Positions 39,400-48,240 of a stretch of DNA of 64,000 nt are shown here, piece by piece (the stretch's first letter is position 1; each line of letters starts with the position of its first letter). The translations under genes were made by a program, and so were the position numbers. Origin of the DNA: Phallus indusiatus. Its lineage: Eukaryota > Basidiomycota > Agaricomycetes > Phallales > Phallaceae. Location: NCBI GenBank assembly GCA_027605045.1, contig JAQFWX010000003.1:2170001-2234000 (forward strand), written 5' to 3'. The notes beneath the pieces were generated by a model that made no database searches, was not told where the DNA came from, and was given only the letters and a program-made list of their open reading frames with translations.

Positions 39400-41421
39400 A
39401 CATAGTGGTCTAACCTGAATGGTAGCAGGAGGAGAGGAGATAAACGATTGAGGAGCCGCCCCCGGGAATTTCCGGTGTGGTCTCTATGACGGTAACCATC
39501 GTCAAACTAGCTTGGATCCGATGCATCCACATTCGTATTGTATCCCGGGGACACGTTTATACCTTCCATCATCGAACACATTCGCTCTTCTCATCGCCTA
39601 CCCCTGCAGTCATCCCGCCAACACAATCCTCTAGCTTTCCCCAACCCAACACCCACCATCACTGAGTCCCAGTCATCCCTCCAATTACACACATAACTAG
39701 CTCTCCTAGCACGTGCAGCACACGTACACGGCTTGTGGGCTAACGCATGCTCGCTCTTATTTCTGTCGGATGAGCTTTTGGGGTCATTGATATTGAGGTT
39801 GTGTGGGCTGTTTTGATTGCGTCGGGTCTTTTCGCTAGCCGGCACAGGGGTACTACTAGTAGTAGGACTATCAGCGGATTACCGTTGAGGATTAAAGATG
39901 GTCGTATGTCTTCCCGTTATCAACTCGCCTTTTGCACAATACTTCTTGTTGCCAATCTGCAACGCAACAAAAAAATGCCTTCAATCCTAAGACGAACCAA
40001 TTGCAAGGCTCAAACACTCGATCGGTAAAAGGTACGTTCAGTCTCTTGGTATACTCTCATCAACGAGACTGATTCATATCTTCAAAATGTTCAAAGTGGT
40101 ACGTTCATCAACAGCCCAGCCAGCCATAAATTACCCTCCTCCTGCATCCCCACATCTTCGCCGTCTACTCTCGCACACCCACCGACAGTGGAAGTGACAC
40201 TCCATTCTACCCATGGAACCACTTCTCGCGGCGCACTGCACCAACCTTCTTTCTCTATCAACACCAGAACAATTGCCCAAGTTCACTGCACCCTCGTCGT
40301 CATCGCTGAAGCTTCCAACCACACCTCTATCCCTTCTATCACTGAACACATTCCTTATCGTCCTCGCCCTTTTCGCAGTCTTCCTTCCGCCAACACAATT
40401 CTCTTTATCTCTCTCAAACCCACTTCGGAAACTAAATAAGCCTCCTGTCTTTCTTCCTCCTCAGTCGTCTCGCTCGTCCCATCCGCTAATTTCCAAATGG
40501 ACACTCTGACTAGCTGACTGTGACTGCAGTTGACGCTCAATGCACTCACTGTACGACGTCTGTCAGTGTTTATAAACTTGAGCACTGCACAAAGAATGGC
40601 CGTATCTCCGTTACAGACTCGTAAAATACAGGTTTTCCTGTCAGCTTGCGAAATGCCTTGCTCAGGCGAACCAAGGCTCAAAAACATTCAAAGTTTAGGT
40701 CGACAGTATCTCCCGCTATCACGTCTCCGGCACCTGTAAGACGTAAATTGCGTTCCAAACTACACAACATTCCTACCCCTGCATCTGCATCATCACTCGT
40801 CTTGCTCGTTCGAAAACATGCTAAGAACGCCGAGTCGTCCAAGTCATAGAGACACACAACTTTGGCACAATGAACGTGGACATGACGGCCCATCTTCCTC
40901 AAATTGGAGTTACCAACTCTTCTTCTCCACGCCAAACACGCTATTCGACTACCTCGTCCGCTAGAAATGGCCACTATTGATGTAACTGGTTACTGCATTG
41001 AACGCGGTTAAAAAGCCGAGAATTCTCCCATTGAGTATGATCTCGACAAACTGGGAATGATGGGTAAAAGTACGTTCAGTGTCTTTGTGTATCATCATTA
41101 CTCATTCCTCCAAGTGGCATGTCCATCAACCGCCCAACCATTCACAAACTACCCCCCCTGCGAACCTGAACTCCTTATTGAGTATTATTAGCATTCCTAT
41201 CACATCTCACATCTTCGCCGTCTACTTTCGCACACCAAACGAACCAACACAATACACCCTCAAAACCAGAAAAGATGACACTTCACCCTGCACACGGTAA
41301 AATCCTTGCTGCGCACTGTGTCAACTTTCTTCCTCTAACCAACACCAGAACAGTCGCAAGAATCGTTGTCGTCGCTGAAGCACCCAATTACCACCTCTAT
41401 CTCTCCTATCACCAAACACAT
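39400..41421. repeat. Degenerate dispersed repeats, several copies
   Basis: No gene. Pieces recur with many changes. The phrase CACATCTTCGCCGTCTACT followed by CTCGCACACC is at about 40150-40180, about 41208-41232 and (with changes) about 62412-62440. The block ending GAACACATTC, with downstream TCTTC and CCGCCAACACAAT, is at about 39570-39640, about 40340-40400 and at 41411-41421 where the gypsy element interrupts it. Stretches 40485-41060 and 61880-62240 are colinear copies (for example TTCCAAATGGAC, CTTGCTCGTTCGAAAAC). The copies carry stops in every frame. The origin, an old transposon or a decayed gene family, is not clear. Confidence 0.7.
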
Positions 41422-41743
41422 TGTAACGGATCCACCGCATGCGGTGGATTGAGTATATGCCACTTAAGGCATATGCAGAGGGCTTCGCCCTCTGCAGTAG
41501 TTACTATTACTTACTCTAATAACAGAGGCGCTTAACGCCTCTGGCTCGCCGCGGCGCGGCGAGCCATTATGTAATAACTATACATTAGTAGTAGCTACGC
41601 GCGTGCTGATTCAGCACGCGCAACTTGTTTTACTCCACAAAGAAAATACAGCACTTTGGTCTGTTACTTGTGGCGTGAAACTACAGCGTGATATAAACTG
41701 TGTACCGCAAGCGGTACACTATAAAAAGTAACGAAACGTTACA
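41422..41743 (+). repeat. 5' LTR of the gypsy element
   Basis: 322 bp, TG...CA ends. It contains at least eight short perfect inverted repeats, for example an 18-bp palindrome at 41431-41448, and hairpins at 41475-41495, 41525-41541, 41543-41565, 41599-41621 and 41700-41719. It differs from the 3' LTR at two positions, both CpG here. Confidence 0.97.
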
Positions 41744-41828
41744 TCTTTTTTAACACCAAAGGCGTTAAAAACAACCCGCCGCTGTATTAAGCAAGCGAAA
41801 TTAACCCTTCCTATTACAGGAGGATTCA
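41744..41828 (+). promoter_or_regulatory. Leader between 5' LTR and gag; no clear primer binding site
   Basis: 85 bp. The expected TGG that starts most tRNA primer sites is missing directly after the LTR. A short inverted repeat (TAAC...GTTA, about 41751-41768) is present. Self-priming, as in Tf1-type elements, is possible but not shown. Confidence 0.4.
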
Positions 41829-43676
41829 ATGGCTCCTACTACCAGGAGTCAGAGTGCACCAGATCGTGGTACACCTGATTCCAATCAGCCTGACCCACCC
41901 GGGCCAGTGCAAACCGAAAATCCCGACCCGTCTAGGGAAGGAACCCTCGAAGGAGAGTCATCCACATGGGAGAGAGTGGATGCATCAACACAAAATCCCA
42001 CTCGTCCTGCGTTGCAGACGATGGAACATCAGCCCCAACTCGCTGATGAAGAAGATGAGGACGTAAAGTCCGTAGCATCTGGTCGCTCCAGACTTAGCGT
42101 CAGGAGCGACAGGTCCATCCGAAGGGACGAGACAATGAACGCTGTTCACGCATCGTTACTCGATGGCGTGAGGAATGGGAATATGTCCCCGTCAGAACTG
42201 CAGAGACTAGCTCGATTAATCGAGAATGTCAACGCAGGAGTTGAAAACCCTGAGCCAGAGCCTGTTACTACAGGCACTGACAGGGACCAAGTCAGGACAA
42301 CAGACTTGTCTCCTGAAGCAGAGCCTGCACGAGCACGCTCTGACAAAGGAAAAAGCAGAGCGGTAGATCCGCCTGCATCAGGTACTGGATCTACTCGTCC
42401 TAGACCAGCAGGGCCGACGAGTCGCCTTGCATATCAATTCACAAACCCAGCCCCACAAGCTAGGTTTGTTACACCGACGGGACCGACATATGCCAGTCCG
42501 TCACCAGCGACAGCTGGTAATTCCCAATCCCCTGAGCCTGCACCAACAGGCACCAGACAACGTTCCCAGAACGTTACCCCAGGACCGAGTACGCGTCCTG
42601 ATAGACCTCCTACTCAAGGAGCTACAGCATATACAGCTCCTAGAAACCCCGGCCCCGAAATAGAGGCTGGCAGAGAAACAGTGAGACGAATGCACTGTTT
42701 CACAAGACAACCGCCTCACGAGTCTGACGCGGTTGGTGACTATATCGATACCGAGATAGCCACGCGACTGGTGAACCAGTCGCGAAATGGAGCACCCCCA
42801 CGAGAGGATGCTGAAGTGGTCGCCCAAGCTGCCCTCGAATACCAGAGGATAGCAAGGCTACTCTCCGACAGAGCAATCCATACACATGCACGGGCTGTGG
42901 AGACGGCCACTAACGCGCTCGAGGAAGCTGTAGCAGGCTCTCTCGAGACTGACACTCCCAACGAGCAGCAAATGCGGATCATCCAAGATAGGATCCGCAT
43001 CGCGAGGGACGCGCGTATGAACGCGGTCCGCCATGCTCGTGTGCTTGAAGGTGGCTATAATGCCATCACTGGCGATAGGATCCCATCGCCAGACCCAGCC
43101 ACAAGCTCAAGTCGTCCAGACAACAGAGCATCACCCCCTGGCAGACAACTGCCAAGGCAAAGTGCCGAGCCCAATGGGCAGAGGCAAACATCTGCTAACC
43201 CAGCAGAAGCACCACGTATCGATCCATATGATGGATACGCTCGTCGACCACAGTATGGCGAGGATCTCCGCACCACACCGTTCGATGAGGAACGTGTTGA
43301 AAGGTTTGACCCTTTCAACGACGACGCCCCAGTACTTGAGGGCGTCATAGCCATGGTTCAAGAAGCCCTGATTGCAAACAGGGATATGATGCCAGGCAAC
43401 TCGCCCCTTGCGAAAGCAGGAGCGAAGATAGGGCTCCCGCCCACATATAGCGGCTCGTCCAGAGCCGAGGACTTCGACAACTTTGTGTCGGGTCTGTTAC
43501 GCTGGCTACGCGTAAACCACCTGCTTGGAGAAGTCAGCCAAGCAGAGCAACTCTCCTTTCTAGGCATGCGCCTAGAAGGGTTGGCACAAGAGTGGTTCAC
43601 CCAGAACGTGGAACGAGGTACTCGTCCCATGCATGAGTGGACCCTAGTCCCCGCTTTACGGAGACTACACGAATGA
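41829..43676 (+). CDS. Gag, N-terminal part, ending at an in-frame TGA
   Basis: 615 codons from an ATG 85 bp after the LTR. The first 500 residues are Pro/Ser/Arg-rich and probably disordered; the retrotransposon gag domain begins around GLPPTYSGSSRAEDFDNFVS and continues RWLRVNHLL...EWFTQNV. The frame stops at TGA 43674-43676 in the middle of the gag fold, and the same frame resumes immediately after, so the stop is a lesion or a read-through site rather than a natural end. Confidence 0.85.
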   Translation: MAPTTRSQSAPDRGTPDSNQPDPPGPVQTENPDPSREGTLEGESSTWERVDASTQNPTRPALQTMEHQPQLADEEDEDVKSVASGRSRLSVRSDRSIRRDETMNAVHASLLDGVRNGNMSPSELQRLARLIENVNAGVENPEPEPVTTGTDRDQVRTTDLSPEAEPARARSDKGKSRAVDPPASGTGSTRPRPAGPTSRLAYQFTNPAPQARFVTPTGPTYASPSPATAGNSQSPEPAPTGTRQRSQNVTPGPSTRPDRPPTQGATAYTAPRNPGPEIEAGRETVRRMHCFTRQPPHESDAVGDYIDTEIATRLVNQSRNGAPPREDAEVVAQAALEYQRIARLLSDRAIHTHARAVETATNALEEAVAGSLETDTPNEQQMRIIQDRIRIARDARMNAVRHARVLEGGYNAITGDRIPSPDPATSSSRPDNRASPPGRQLPRQSAEPNGQRQTSANPAEAPRIDPYDGYARRPQYGEDLRTTPFDEERVERFDPFNDDAPVLEGVIAMVQEALIANRDMMPGNSPLAKAGAKIGLPPTYSGSSRAEDFDNFVSGLLRWLRVNHLLGEVSQAEQLSFLGMRLEGLAQEWFTQNVERGTRPMHEWTLVPALRRLHE

Positions 43677-44810
43677 TTCCTCCCACCCCACTCGAGAAGT
43701 GAGGTGGCGATCCAGTTCGAACGCGAACGGCAAGGATCGCACTCTGTACACGAATACATGAGTGCGTTACTCACGCTAGCCAACAGACTAGCGCACCCTC
43801 CTGATGATTATACATTCAGGAGGAGGTTCCTTGATGGGCTGAACCACAGCCTCGCCGCTGAAGTAGCATTCAGAGGCGGTAGTCCTGAGCAGATGTCTGC
43901 TAAGGAACTTCTTGCACTCGCCATCCAAGTAGAGGAGGCGTTCAAGAAGCGGAGGTCGATAACGGCCTCCCAAGGAAGCACTACCCGTCCAACGGGCAGT
44001 AGTGGCAGTAGTGGTAGTGGCAGCAGCAGCAGCCACACCAACTTGGCCAGACAAGCGCATTCAAACAATATGCGCTTGAACCAGAGGAACCACGGTCCCT
44101 CTGCGCGTCCTCATGAGACGCGAACTAATGGCAATTCCCCATTGGGGAATCGCCCCTCGAGCTCATCAAGCTCGAGAAATCATAACTCGCAGCCCGCTAG
44201 GACTGCCCCAACTAGTACGAACAATCGCACTAGCACTACCCCTCCCACGTGTTTCAACTGTGGGCAGGTGGGACATTACAGAAATGCATGCCCCAGACTG
44301 AGACAGGTACGAGCCAATGTGGGTCGTATCGAAGAGGTTGAAGAGACCTCTGGCGAGACATCGAACGATGCCCCGCAGGAGAACGTGGAAGACCCCACAG
44401 CTGAACAAGCTGTGGAGGAAGAGGTGGCCCAAGACGAGCCCACCAACGACCCCGTCGAGGACGACGAGGGCATCCAATACCAATGGGATGATGATGACAA
44501 TGGTCCCAGTGTATACATGCTCCTCACAATTGGTGACGAGTATGAGGAGCGCAGACTGCACTTCGCGGTCCACAAGTCATCGCCATTGGATGACAATGAG
44601 TCCTCGCTCGCTACGAGCAAGGAACCACTCTATGACCATACGGCTAGAGTGAGCTCTCGTGCCCCAACACGAGACAGAAACGCATCGAGACCCATTGAGG
44701 GTTTCTGGCCAGTTAATGGCCAATTGGCTCACTGCCTAGTCGACAGTGGATGCCAGGGGATGATCATGTCCCCCTCATTTCTCTCTTGCCACCGGGGCAA
44801 GAACCTTTAA
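43677..44810 (+). CDS. Gag C-terminal part with CCHC knuckle and protease start (same frame after TGA)
   Basis: This continues the gag frame: VAIQFERERQGSHSVHEYMS and LANRLAHPPDDYTFRRRFLDG belong to the gag domain. The zinc knuckle CFNCGQVGHYRNAC lies at 44251-44292. An acidic linker (EEVAQDEPTNDPVEDDEG) leads to an aspartic protease with active site LVDSGCQGMIM at about 44736-44768. The frame ends at 44810 because of a one-base shift at the T-run 44778-44780. The protease sequence goes on in another frame (LATGARTFKLDK). Confidence 0.85.
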   Translation, partial: FLPPHSRSEVAIQFERERQGSHSVHEYMSALLTLANRLAHPPDDYTFRRRFLDGLNHSLAAEVAFRGGSPEQMSAKELLALAIQVEEAFKKRRSITASQGSTTRPTGSSGSSGSGSSSSHTNLARQAHSNNMRLNQRNHGPSARPHETRTNGNSPLGNRPSSSSSSRNHNSQPARTAPTSTNNRTSTTPPTCFNCGQVGHYRNACPRLRQVRANVGRIEEVEETSGETSNDAPQENVEDPTAEQAVEEEVAQDEPTNDPVEDDEGIQYQWDDDDNGPSVYMLLTIGDEYEERRLHFAVHKSSPLDDNESSLATSKEPLYDHTARVSSRAPTRDRNASRPIEGFWPVNGQLAHCLVDSGCQGMIMSPSFLSCHRGKNL

Positions 44811-45470
44811 GCTCGACAAACCTGTCGTGCTGCAGCTGGCCGTTAAGGGCAGCAAGTCTTCCATCCAGTATGGAACGTACACCCGAATCCAATTCGGAGG
44901 TATCGATGTCCAAGAGTACTTTGACATCGTCAATATCGATCACTATGATGTGATCATTGGCGTCCCATTCCTGAGACGCTACAACATCTGCCTGGATTTC
45001 AGCAGAGGTACAATCACCCGCGACGGCGAGGTGATTGACACCAATCACCATGTGATTGGACACGCTCCTGAAACAGGAGCGATGGTGCTAGCCAGCACCC
45101 AACATTCCAGCTCCTCCGTCCCTGAGATGACGGAAGAGAATATCCCAGCACTCATCGAGTACTGGAAGAACAAGTACAGTGACCTTTTCGGTCCTGTCCC
45201 TTCCCGACTTCCCCCGTTTCGGGAAGTGAATCATCAGATTCCTCTTATTGAACCCAATAAGAAGATCTGGTACCACCTTCCCAGGTGCCCGGATGCGCTC
45301 AAAGCGCTACTCGCTGAGAAGATTCAGCGATACGTAGCTGCAGGTTGGTGGGAACCAACTGTAGCTACACAGGCAATCCCTATGCTTTGCCTGCAGAAAC
45401 GAGCCGTGGTCTTAGCACTACGGACTGTGTTCGATCTGCGCCTGCAGAACGAAAACACAGAGAAGGACGT
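44781..45470 (+). CDS. Pol part 1: rest of protease and N-terminal RT
   Basis: Frame following the shift: the protease C-terminal half (DHYDVIIGVPFLRRYNICLDF), then the pol linker (ALIEYWKNKYSDLFGPVPSRLPPFREVNHQIPL) and the start of reverse transcriptase up to FDLRLQNENTEKDV. Conserved RT motifs expected next are missing; the coding sequence jumps at about 45470 to the sequence before YIDD in a different frame. An open frame continues to 45498 but those last codons are not pol-like. Confidence 0.8.
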
Positions 45471-48170
45471 AATGCCCCATCGACGTTTCAACGTCTGATG
45501 ACCCATATATTTAGGGACTGCATCAGTCGTTCGACGGATGCATACATAGACGACGTGTTCGTCTATTCAAACACAATAGATCTGCATCAGCAGCATCTAG
45601 AGAATGCCTTCTCGCGTCTGCGAGAAGCACAACTTTACCTAAGTAGTCGTAAAGTTGATTTGTACTCTAGGCGACTGGAGTGCTTAGGCCACATCATCGA
45701 CGATGATGGCATCCATCCCGATCACGAGAAGATGGATAAAATACGTGAGTGGAGAACCCCACGCACGTATAACGATGTCCAGAAATTTCTGGGCCTCGTA
45801 CAATACGTTGCGGCATACCTACCAGGGGTAGCCGCATACACTACACCACTATCAGGGTGCACGTACAACAACAGACCGTTCGTATGGACGCCGTTGTTGA
45901 ACAAGTGCTTTGATTCAATCAAAGCACTCACGCGAAAGGCTCCTATCTTGAAGCCTATTAACGTGGACGACCCAGATCCAATTTGGGTCGTAACCGACGG
46001 CTCCAAATGTGGCGTCGGTGCCTATTATGGGCAAGGGCCTACATGGCAGACATGTAGGCCAGCAGGGTTTCTCTCGAAGAAATTCACCCCTGCGCAGTAC
46101 AACTACCGCACCCATGAGCATGAGCTCATCGCGGTACTTGAAGCCTTCCTCAAGTGGGAAGACAAACTACTAGGGCGAAGATTCACCCTAGTAACGGACA
46201 ATGAGGCCATGGTCCACTTCAAGACCCAGCCTCGCATGTCACCGCGCCAAGCACAGTGGTATGAATACCTGTCTCGTTTTGATTACGAAACGATTCATGT
46301 CAAGGGCGTCACTAACAATGTCGCCGATGGCCTCTCTCGTTATTACGAAGAGGACTCTCCGGATGAGGTTCACCCTCCGGAGGTATACGTCAATGCTGAC
46401 GTTAGACTTGATCCCGAAGGGGATCATCTTCCCATCGAAAGAAGGGATGAAGTGAGAGTGAACGTTATTACACGTTCACGAGTACGAGAGGAACCTCGAG
46501 TAGAAGGTCCCTCAAATACTATGCCTTCTGATATTACAGAAGCGCAATCCGATGAGGATATACTTGCCCTAAGTGCAGAGCAAGACAGCAAGCTTCTTAA
46601 AGCCAAAATTGAGGGCTTTGCTGAACTTACCTCGCTGATACAGCAAGGTTATCACAAGGACCCAGTATTTAAGCTGGTACTTGCCAACCCAAACGCTCAC
46701 AAGGTGTTTGGAATTAAAAACCAACTGATCTTTACCAAGAATCAGTTCCTCCGCGACGTATTATGCGTCCCCCATAACACATTTTACAAGGGGAGGAGGA
46801 TCACCGAGATTATAATCAGTGAGGCCCACCAAATTGTTGGGCACTTCGGATGTTACAAAACGTCTCAGTACGTTAGACAAGCGTACTGGTGGAAATCGAT
46901 GATTGAAGACATCGACATGTTCTGCAGATCCTGCGGAACGTGCCAGACCAATAAAGGGGAGAATAATCACCCCAGTGGTCTGTTAAAACAACTCCCGATT
47001 CCCAATAGACCTTGGGAATCAGTTGGAATGGACTTCGTCGGTCCATTACCCGTTTCAAACGGCCACGACTTCCTATTCGTCGTGATTGATAGACTGACCT
47101 CTATGGTTCGTCTGATGCCAACCACCACCAAGCTGACCGCCAAGGGCACAGCCTGGTTATACCTCAGTGAAGTCGTAAGACTCCACGGTGTCCCTGACTC
47201 AATCGTGAGTGACAGGGACGCACGATTCACTGCCAAGTTCTGGCAGGAACTGCAACGCCTAATGGGGACACGATTGCTCATGTCCACGGCGTTCCATCCG
47301 CAAACGGATGGATCTACCGAGCGAGCCAATCGCTCAATTGGTCAAATACTTCATTCCGTCATACAGAACGATCAGAAAGATTGGGCCGAAAGGATCCCAA
47401 TGGTGGAGTTTGCCATTAATAGCAGCACCAGCGAAACCACTGGTTTCGCGCCGTTTGAACTCAATTACGGCTATCTTCCCAGTTTGGGAAGGAAAATTGA
47501 GACGAACACCAAATTCAAAGGTGTTCAACACTTTGCTCAACAGGCAAAGTGGAATCTCATGATAGCGCATGACGCTATCATAGCCAGTCGCGTTAAACAG
47601 GCTCACTACGCGAACAACTCACGGTGCGATGCACCGGAGTACAAAGAGGGTGATCTCGTCTATCTGTCGACGAGGAACCTCAACCTCCCCAAGGGGAGAG
47701 TTAAGAAGTTGATCCCACGTTATGTGGGACCATACAAAGTGTTGTCCATCAAGGACAACATTACAGTAAAACTTGAGCTCTCTGAAGAGCTCAAGCAACG
47801 TCGCATAAATCCCGTATTTCACGTGGATTTGATTAAACCTCACATCGCCAATGACGATGAGAGATTTCCACACCGCGATACACTCACGGCGTATGACTTT
47901 GGACAGCCAGACGATGCTGAATGGCACGTCGAGGAACTCCTAGCTCATCGCTGGAGTGGAACTCGCGAGAAAGATCTCGAGTTCCTAGTCCAGTGGACCC
48001 TTGGGGATACCACTTGGGAACCTTACAATAACTGTAAGGATTTGCAAGCTCTAGACGAGTACTTGCAATTACGAGGCGTAAACGAGCCTCAGCAGCTGCC
48101 ACGACTATCCAATCACGGAGAGTCGCGGACCAACAACAAGCGCCCAGATCCCACTCGGGGATCTGCTTGA
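45471..48170 (+). CDS. Pol part 2: RT (YIDD), RNase H, integrase, chromodomain
   Basis: About 900 codons. It starts within RT (NAPSTFQRLMTHIFRDC) with the catalytic YIDD at about 45544-45555, then GHIIDDDGIHPDHEK. RNase H shows WVVTDGSKCGVGAY, HEHELIAVLEA and LVTDNEAM. Integrase has a zinc-binding H...H...CxxC (HQIVGHFGCYK ... CRSCGTCQ) and the D,D,E core: MDFVGPLPVS, VSDRDARFTAKFW and HPQTDGSTERANR. The C-terminus WHVEELLAHRW...EFLVQWTLGDTTWEPYNNC is a chromodomain, which places the element among chromoviruses and may direct insertion to marked chromatin. The open frame upstream of 45471 is a shadow frame. Without the first catalytic Asp of RT this protein cannot polymerise. Confidence 0.93.
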   Translation, partial: NAPSTFQRLMTHIFRDCISRSTDAYIDDVFVYSNTIDLHQQHLENAFSRLREAQLYLSSRKVDLYSRRLECLGHIIDDDGIHPDHEKMDKIREWRTPRTYNDVQKFLGLVQYVAAYLPGVAAYTTPLSGCTYNNRPFVWTPLLNKCFDSIKALTRKAPILKPINVDDPDPIWVVTDGSKCGVGAYYGQGPTWQTCRPAGFLSKKFTPAQYNYRTHEHELIAVLEAFLKWEDKLLGRRFTLVTDNEAMVHFKTQPRMSPRQAQWYEYLSRFDYETIHVKGVTNNVADGLSRYYEEDSPDEVHPPEVYVNADVRLDPEGDHLPIERRDEVRVNVITRSRVREEPRVEGPSNTMPSDITEAQSDEDILALSAEQDSKLLKAKIEGFAELTSLIQQGYHKDPVFKLVLANPNAHKVFGIKNQLIFTKNQFLRDVLCVPHNTFYKGRRITEIIISEAHQIVGHFGCYKTSQYVRQAYWWKSMIEDIDMFCRSCGTCQTNKGENNHPSGLLKQLPIPNRPWESVGMDFVGPLPVSNGHDFLFVVIDRLTSMVRLMPTTTKLTAKGTAWLYLSEVVRLHGVPDSIVSDRDARFTAKFWQELQRLMGTRLLMSTAFHPQTDGSTERANRSIGQILHSVIQNDQKDWAERIPMVEFAINSSTSETTGFAPFELNYGYLPSLGRKIETNTKFKGVQHFAQQAKWNLMIAHDAIIASRVKQAHYANNSRCDAPEYKEGDLVYLSTRNLNLPKGRVKKLIPRYVGPYKVLSIKDNITVKLELSEELKQRRINPVFHVDLIKPHIANDDERFPHRDTLTAYDFGQPDDAEWHVEELLAHRWSGTREKDLEFLVQWTLGDTTWEPYNNCKDLQALDEYLQLRGVNEPQQLPRLSNHGESRTNNKRPDPTRGSA

Positions 48171-48240
48171 AGATCCCACCCACAGGGATCCACTGGCACT
48201 TCACTGCTACGCGGTGAGGTAATTTTCACTTGGGCGCTCC

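Noticed and set aside
42146..43783. Several minus-strand frames of 60-140 codons inside gag
   Set aside because: Shadows of the plus-strand gag frame; no homology.
45345..45470. N-terminal 42 codons of the long pol frame
   Set aside because: RT sequence in this stretch is in another frame (WWEPTVATQAIPM); the long frame is real only after the deletion joint.
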